This document shows, piece after piece, positions 59,041-64,000 of a DNA stretch of 64,000 bases; position 1 is the stretch's first letter; each line of letters begins with the position of its first letter. The translations under genes and the position numbers were made by a program. Under the pieces are notes generated by a model, which worked only from the letters and a program-made list of their open reading frames with translations, searched no databases and was not told where the DNA came from. Source of the stretch: Kangiella sp. HZ709 (GTDB lineage: Bacteria > Pseudomonadota > Gammaproteobacteria > Enterobacterales > Kangiellaceae); contig NZ_WKJC01000001.1 of the NCBI RefSeq assembly GCF_009674675.1, positions 1,557,031 through 1,621,030 on the forward strand, read 5' to 3'.

Positions 59041-59243
59041 GAGAATTTTTCGTTTAGAATTTGTTGAGCTTCCTCTAATGAATCAGCGTTAACCATTAGC
59101 GGAACTTCGCCAAGGGCGAAAGAGTAAGTAGAGTGGAAATGTTCGTGCATAACATTAGCCCGAATACCGTTATTCTCGAGAAGCCCTTTAGCAATATGTG
59201 CAAGCATAGTATTTGGGAAAGTTGCTACTGTTGAAAGTCCCAT
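59016..59243 (-). CDS. DUF2007 family protein
   Basis: A 75-residue protein of the DUF2007 (putative signal-transducing) family: MLAHIAKGLLENNGIRANV, then LGEVPLMVNADSLEEAQQIL. The fold is ferredoxin-like as in ACT-type modules, by family knowledge. Its function is not known. It lies between convergent glpE and divergent ubiC. Confidence 0.83.
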   Translation of the reverse strand: MGLSTVATFPNTMLAHIAKGLLENNGIRANVMHEHFHSTYSFALGEVPLMVNADSLEEAQQILNEKFSQEDSSTA

Positions 59244-59337
59244 GGTATATCCTTTAGAATTTATTAATGCTAATTAAAGCAATTTAGCCATTAGTAAATG
59301 ATAAAAGCAATCAAATAACAATTCATGGTAATTATTT

Positions 59338-59871
59338 GTGAACAAGTGGCAGAAAACATCTGACGAAGTTATCAAAACCTTACCCTACTCGGTCGCCGAG
59401 TGGTTATTAGAGTATGGCTCCTTAACTGAAAAATTAGAAGCTCGCATTGGGCAAAAAATTAATATTAAGGTACTACAAGAGTCAGTTTCGGAAGCGAATA
59501 GCAAAGAAGCCGAATTACTAAGTCTTGAGCGCGGTAACGAAATTTGGACAAGAGAAGTGTTGCTTTATGGTTCTGAAAATCCATGGATTTACGCTAAAAC
59601 AATAGTGCCCATGAATAGCGCTTTTTTAATCGAGTCTTTAGGTGATAAGCCGCTTGGAAGTATTTTATTTTCTGAAAAAGAACTGCAAAGGCAAATGTTA
59701 CGTGTGCGACAGTTAGATCATAAGCATCATTTATTTCAGTGTGCTAAAACTAATTGTGATTTTGAAATTGAAAAGCTTTGGGCTAGACGCTCTTTATGGC
59801 AGAATTCAAAGCACAAGGAGCTAGAGCTTTTAGTCTCAGAAGTATTCTTGCCAGACTCACCATTATATTAG
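59338..59871 (+). CDS. ubiC: Chorismate lyase UbiC
   Basis: The first enzyme of ubiquinone synthesis, making 4-hydroxybenzoate from chorismate. The 177-residue protein starts with GTG. Family blocks are WLLEYGSLTEKLEA, REVLLYGSENPWIYAKTIVP, LGDKPLGSILF and WARRSLW. It is just upstream of ubiA, the usual pair. Confidence 0.93.
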   Translation: MNKWQKTSDEVIKTLPYSVAEWLLEYGSLTEKLEARIGQKINIKVLQESVSEANSKEAELLSLERGNEIWTREVLLYGSENPWIYAKTIVPMNSAFLIESLGDKPLGSILFSEKELQRQMLRVRQLDHKHHLFQCAKTNCDFEIEKLWARRSLWQNSKHKELELLVSEVFLPDSPLY

Positions 59872-59888
59872 GCATAATAAAAACAAAA

Positions 59889-60755
59889 ATGAAGCAGACA
59901 AAATTTTATAGCTATTTTCAATTAATGCGCCTGGATAAGCCCATCGGGATCTACCTGTTGCTTTGGCCAACTCTGTGGGCTTTGTGGATCGCGGCAGAAG
60001 GAATTCCAGAATCTTGGACGCTTTTGGTATTTTGCTTAGGGGTTTTGATTATGCGTTCAGCAGGATGCATTATTAACGATTATGCTGATAGAGATTTTGA
60101 TGCACATGTAACAAGGACTAAACAACGTCCTTTAGCACAAAATAAAATCAGTACAAAAGGCGCCTTGCTTTTATTTTCAATATTAATTGGAATCGCTTTT
60201 GCTTTAGTCTTAACGCTCAATAGCCTAACGATTAAATTAAGTTTTATCGCTGCAATGCTCGCTTCTTTTTATCCTTTTATGAAACGCTATACATACTTTC
60301 CGCAAATGATACTGGGTGCGGCCTTTGCATGGTCTATTCCCATGGCTTTTGCTGCAGTACAAAATCAAGTGCCATTAATAAGCTGGATAATATATCTTTC
60401 GACACTCTTGTGGGTGTTGGCATACGATACTTTATATGGAATGGTCGATAGAGATGACGATTTAAAACTAGGCTTAAAATCAACCGCAATTTTATTTGGT
60501 GATGCTGATTTAGTGATTGTTACTTGGATCCAGGGGCTATTTCTTGCAGGAATGTTTTTACTGGCGCAACAATTAGAGCTTGGAATCTACTACTATATAG
60601 GCTGGGCAGTAGCGGTAGCTTTAGTTGCATGGCAACTGTATCAATGCCGCTCTCGAAAAACAGAAGTATATTTCAAATCATTTTTACAGAATAATTATGT
60701 AGGGCTGGTATTATTTCTAGGAATAGCAGCCCATTACTATTTCGAACAAATTTAA
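59889..60755 (+). CDS. ubiA: 4-hydroxybenzoate octaprenyltransferase UbiA
   Basis: The membrane prenyltransferase that attaches the polyprenyl tail to 4-hydroxybenzoate. The 288-residue protein has the two Asp motifs NDYADRDFDAHVTRTKQRP and YDTLYGMVDRDDDLKLG. I chose the ATG at 59889 (MKQTKFYSYF); an earlier in-frame ATG at 59796 lies inside ubiC. Its stop overlaps the convergent plsB stop by 4 bases. Confidence 0.95.
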   Translation: MKQTKFYSYFQLMRLDKPIGIYLLLWPTLWALWIAAEGIPESWTLLVFCLGVLIMRSAGCIINDYADRDFDAHVTRTKQRPLAQNKISTKGALLLFSILIGIAFALVLTLNSLTIKLSFIAAMLASFYPFMKRYTYFPQMILGAAFAWSIPMAFAAVQNQVPLISWIIYLSTLLWVLAYDTLYGMVDRDDDLKLGLKSTAILFGDADLVIVTWIQGLFLAGMFLLAQQLELGIYYYIGWAVAVALVAWQLYQCRSRKTEVYFKSFLQNNYVGLVLFLGIAAHYYFEQI

Positions 60756-63244
60756 TCTTCAGAAACAGCTTCAGGAGAAGCATGCTTTAAACTTCTGGCA
60801 GCTAGCTGTAAACCCTGCTGTACAGGAATAGATAAAATTTCCATCAGTTTTTGATGCAGTTGATGAGATTTATCGGTGGCTTTAATACCCATGCCTTCTT
60901 GATGAATGATATAACCCTCTTCTTTTAAGACCTTAACTTGATTCTTAAATAGATTTTTGTCAGAAAATTCTGGAGCATTAATGCCATAAAGCGCAGAAAT
61001 ACGTTGTGCCAGTTTTTGGCTTTCTTGCTCGAGTTGGACTCGACGTAAGGTGGTTTTATCAGCAAAAGATTCAAGGATCGTTAAAGTTATTGCATAACGC
61101 TGTAGTGCTGGCTGAATAGCTTCTGATAAAAGGATTAGGCGTGTCCACTGCGGTGTATCAGCATGCGGAACGCAGTAATTTTTTGCGCCCATATTTAAAA
61201 GACCTTGATCGAGCATAGTCTCTAGTAAAAGCTCAACTCGCTCAGCTAATTCGTTTTTATGCCAATGTATATAGAGTTCTTTTTGCAAGAAAGGATAAAA
61301 AGCTTCTACATAGCTAATAATTTTTTCTTTAGAGATATGATTATGACGCTGGAATAAAGAGGCAATCAAGGATGGGATAGCAAAAAGATGCAAAATGTTA
61401 TTACTATAATAAGTCGAAAGTATTCGCTCATCGCCTTCGATGGAAATAACATTACCGGCTGGGTCATTAGTTTCGTATGCCATACCTAATTTTATGGCGG
61501 TGCTCACCAGTTCTTCAGCACTTTCAGAGGCTAAATTAGTGTATGAGCTATAAGGCGCTGCAGTAAGCAACGCTAGTAAGGCATTAAGTTGTGCGATTAA
61601 TTCGGCTTTGTCCATGGCTTGTCTGGGTGTGCCCAATAAAGCCATGCTGACAAGACAGACACTGTTGACACTTACAGCGGCGTTAATTCTTCGGTTAATT
61701 TCATCGCCTAAATGCAGCATTTGAGAATTAACCCAATCGGCTTTTTTATCTGAATTTAGGTACTCACGCCAATCATTAACGTTTTGATCTAAGTAATCAT
61801 TCAATTTAAGCGGTTCACCAAAATTCAAATAAACCTTACCGTAAAAACGTTTTAAAGCTTTGCGAACGCCTAACAGTTGACCAAAAGACTCTTGCTTCTT
61901 TTCTTGGCCGCGCAATTCTCCCACATAGCTTTTACCCTCAAACATTTTTTCATAGCCAATATATACGGGTACGAAAACAATAGGTTTACGAATGCCTCGC
62001 AACATACCTTGCACGGTCATTCCAAGCATCCCAGTTTTAGGCGACAACAAACGGCCTGTTCTACTTCGACCGCCTTCTTGGAAATATTCCACAGGAATAC
62101 CTTTATTGAGTAAACGGTAAAGATATTCATTGAACACAGTAGAATAAAGTTTATTTCCTTTAAAGGAACGTCTTAAGAAAAAAGCACCACCTTTACGCAA
62201 AATAGATCCAATTGGCCAGAAGTTTAAATTAACGCCAGCAGCAATGTGCGGAGGTGCTAAGCCTTCGCGGTAAAGTTGATACGAAAGCAAAAGGTAATCG
62301 GTATGGCTACGATGGCAAGGAACATAGATCAATTCGTGTTCTTGCGCTAGTTCGCGAATATTTTTTATGTTATTAACTTCGATGCCAGTGTAAATCTTGT
62401 CCCAAAGACGACTTAAAGCAGACGATAGAAAGCGGATCATTCGCGGACTATAGCTAGCGGCGATTTCTTTAACGTATTTTTCGGCATCGGTTTTTACTTT
62501 AGCAATACTTTTATTAGTTCGAGACGCTTCTTCAATAATGACATTCTGTACGTCATTCGATGCAACGATACCAGCAACCAACCCTCGACGGTTTTCACTA
62601 CGAGGTCCCATAGATGCAACCCAATGACGATTAAAATAAACGCGAAGGATACGAGAAATTTTATGCGAAGTCTTAGAAGTGTCTTGAGTAAGATTTACGG
62701 CTTTAGAATTTAGACGGATAGGCTTGCCATATTGGATAAAGCATTGTCGCCCCAAAAACAGAATAATAAGTAACTTACCTAAACGACCTGTTTCTTCCAT
62801 ATTTGAAATAAAATAGCGTAAAAAGGATTTTTCTTTGCCAGGATTACGCCCCCAATAAATGGAAACAGGGACTAACTTATAATTTTTATTCGGATTTTGC
62901 TTTTGCTGATCTAATAGATTGGCAATATAGGCTTTGTGTTCGGTGAGTTTACGCTTATAACTGAACCATTTAGGTCGATTATTGATAAATAAACAGGCAC
63001 CAGACTCCGGTGACTGTTGATCATTGTAATGTGCAGCAGGTAACTTTAAATCTTTAGTCTTTTGCTTAAGAATTTTTATTGTAGAGATAGATTTTGTTCG
63101 AAGCACATACACAATATGATCATCTGCATCCAATGAAAACTCTTGCTTTGGATCCGCTGGAACATGATGTGCTTTGACTAGCCAATTAAAAGGGGCTTTA
63201 AATAGCGATAATGTAAAACGACTAATAGTATCTGCTAATGACAT
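60752..63244 (-). CDS. plsB: Glycerol-3-phosphate 1-O-acyltransferase PlsB
   Basis: The membrane acyltransferase that begins phospholipid synthesis. At 830 residues it has the long gammaproteobacterial form. The catalytic HX4D motif is HRSHTDYLLL. The neighbouring blocks FFLRRSFKG and EGGRSRTGRLLSPKTGML bind the glycerol phosphate. It follows the partial decarboxylase gene after 9 bases. Confidence 0.96.
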   Translation of the reverse strand: MSLADTISRFTLSLFKAPFNWLVKAHHVPADPKQEFSLDADDHIVYVLRTKSISTIKILKQKTKDLKLPAAHYNDQQSPESGACLFINNRPKWFSYKRKLTEHKAYIANLLDQQKQNPNKNYKLVPVSIYWGRNPGKEKSFLRYFISNMEETGRLGKLLIILFLGRQCFIQYGKPIRLNSKAVNLTQDTSKTSHKISRILRVYFNRHWVASMGPRSENRRGLVAGIVASNDVQNVIIEEASRTNKSIAKVKTDAEKYVKEIAASYSPRMIRFLSSALSRLWDKIYTGIEVNNIKNIRELAQEHELIYVPCHRSHTDYLLLSYQLYREGLAPPHIAAGVNLNFWPIGSILRKGGAFFLRRSFKGNKLYSTVFNEYLYRLLNKGIPVEYFQEGGRSRTGRLLSPKTGMLGMTVQGMLRGIRKPIVFVPVYIGYEKMFEGKSYVGELRGQEKKQESFGQLLGVRKALKRFYGKVYLNFGEPLKLNDYLDQNVNDWREYLNSDKKADWVNSQMLHLGDEINRRINAAVSVNSVCLVSMALLGTPRQAMDKAELIAQLNALLALLTAAPYSSYTNLASESAEELVSTAIKLGMAYETNDPAGNVISIEGDERILSTYYSNNILHLFAIPSLIASLFQRHNHISKEKIISYVEAFYPFLQKELYIHWHKNELAERVELLLETMLDQGLLNMGAKNYCVPHADTPQWTRLILLSEAIQPALQRYAITLTILESFADKTTLRRVQLEQESQKLAQRISALYGINAPEFSDKNLFKNQVKVLKEEGYIIHQEGMGIKATDKSHQLHQKLMEILSIPVQQGLQLAARSLKHASPEAVSED

Positions 63245-63253
63245 AAAGTTCTC

Positions 63254-64000
63254 TTAAAGTAATAATTCGATAGGATGCGAGTGACTTAGAAAGTCACGTG
63301 GGCTGGCAGTATAACCGTAGGCACCGGATTGATGAACCGCGATTAAATCGCCAATAGTCGCATGTGGTAATTCCATTTTACTGGCAAGTATATCTAAAGG
63401 AGTGCATAAAGGCCCGACTACATCGACCAGTTGCGTATCGGAAGAATCCATTTTATTAGCGACGACAACAGGATAATTCTTTCTGATGATTTGTCCAAAA
63501 TTACCAGAAGCAGCAAGATGATGATGTAAGCCGCCATTGGTAATTAGATAAGTTTTATCACGCGATGTTTTTTTATCAGTGACTTCACATACATAGAGTC
63601 CAGCATTGCCAACAATATAACGACCCAGTTCCAATATAATTTCACAATCGTTAGTGATGTCTTGGTATTCGTTAAAAAGCTTTTTAAGATTATCAGAAAT
63701 TTCGGTTAGCTCTAGATGTTTATCCCCTGGAAAGTAAGGAATGCCTAAGCCGCCGCCAATGTTCAAATGCTCGAGTGTAAACCCGTATTGCTTATGTAAT
63801 CGTTGTACTAAGGCAAAAATATTATCGTGAGCAGAAATTATAGATTGCGGATTAAGGTTTTGTGAGCCGGTAAAAATGTGCAAACCTATCAACTGTAGAT
63901 GTGGGTCTTCTAATAAAGTAAAAACAGGACCCAGCTGCTCTACATCTATACCAAATTGCTGTGAGCCACCACCCATCTTCATGCCCGAAGATTTAAGTTC
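63254..64000 (-). CDS. Fold-III PLP-dependent decarboxylase, C-terminal part (partial)
   Basis: The 3' portion of a gene whose start lies beyond the window. The frame stays open to the last base, with ELKSSGMKMGGG preceding. It is a diaminopimelate/ornithine-type decarboxylase: GGGLGIPYF binds the PLP phosphate, ELGRYIVGNAG is typical, and the C-terminal GPLCTPLDILA and SGAYGYTASP carry the active-site Cys and Tyr. The ELKSSGMKMGGGSQQFG segment resembles the exosortase-A-associated subgroup more than LysA. Substrate undetermined. Confidence 0.85.
   Translation of the reverse strand, partial: ELKSSGMKMGGGSQQFGIDVEQLGPVFTLLEDPHLQLIGLHIFTGSQNLNPQSIISAHDNIFALVQRLHKQYGFTLEHLNIGGGLGIPYFPGDKHLELTEISDNLKKLFNEYQDITNDCEIILELGRYIVGNAGLYVCEVTDKKTSRDKTYLITNGGLHHHLAASGNFGQIIRKNYPVVVANKMDSSDTQLVDVVGPLCTPLDILASKMELPHATIGDLIAVHQSGAYGYTASPRDFLSHSHPIELLL

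Overview
This 64 kb window is the replication-origin region of a gammaproteobacterial chromosome with moderately low GC. The markers are the left-hand cluster parB-parA-rsmG-mnmG, then mnmE-yidC-yidD-rnpA-rpmH, an AT-rich oriC gap (about 12.4-13.2 kb), and dnaA-dnaN-recF-gyrB to the right. Gammaproteobacterial house genes (ubiC, ubiA, ubiK, plsB, fadBA, glpG-glpE, yigZ, comM, elaA, apt) support this. The overall style resembles Kangiella-like or Oceanospirillales-like marine bacteria, but that placement is an inference and was not tested.

Layout. 0.1-4.5 kb: partition genes, 16S rRNA methylation and tRNA modification, with a 33-residue membrane microprotein between mnmG and rsmG. 4.5-8.6 kb: a non-core insertion (CPBP protease, an anchored unknown protein, a YpfJ-type metallopeptidase, a YHS-domain protein, a lipoprotein) separating mnmG from mnmE. 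8.6-12.4 kb: mnmE, yidC, yidD, rnpA, rpmH. 12.4-19.4 kb: oriC and dnaA-dnaN-recF-gyrB, with two perfect parS sites inside recF. 19.4-31.7 kb: PPK2, dodecin, a HerA-type ATPase, DUF2959 lipoprotein, ubiK, sirB2, yigZ, pepQ, fadBA behind a FadR-like operator, and a Rep-type helicase. 31.9-36.5 kb: an RND/MMPL exporter, LolA-like protein and outer-membrane barrel operon. 36.5-38.7 kb: an aminotransferase V/NifS-like enzyme, ArsR regulator and rhodanese operon that looks like reactive-sulfur handling. 38.8-46.2 kb: phosphatase, comM, small unknowns, methyltransferase, and a divergent adenine-salvage pair (MTA/SAH nucleosidase and apt) followed by a His-rich exported protein interrupted by an amber codon. 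46.2-52.5 kb: a TPP-riboswitch-controlled thiamine operon (thiC, thiO, thiS, an unknown gene, thiG, a thiD-thiE fusion, a rhodanese). 52.6-64 kb: two bPH2 membrane proteins, an aquaporin, kbl-tdh, elaA-glpG-glpE, DUF2007, ubiC-ubiA, plsB, and the 3' part of a fold-III PLP decarboxylase running off the window.

I saw no transposase, integrase, phage gene, CRISPR array, rRNA or tRNA. Most of the region is ordinary vertical chromosome. The most interesting items are the reactive-sulfur operon, the amber-interrupted His6 protein, the ParABS arrangement with coding parS sites, the RND/LolA-like/barrel operon with an upstream palindrome, and small unknown genes placed inside conserved operons. I did not find a clearly new multi-gene defence or mobile system.
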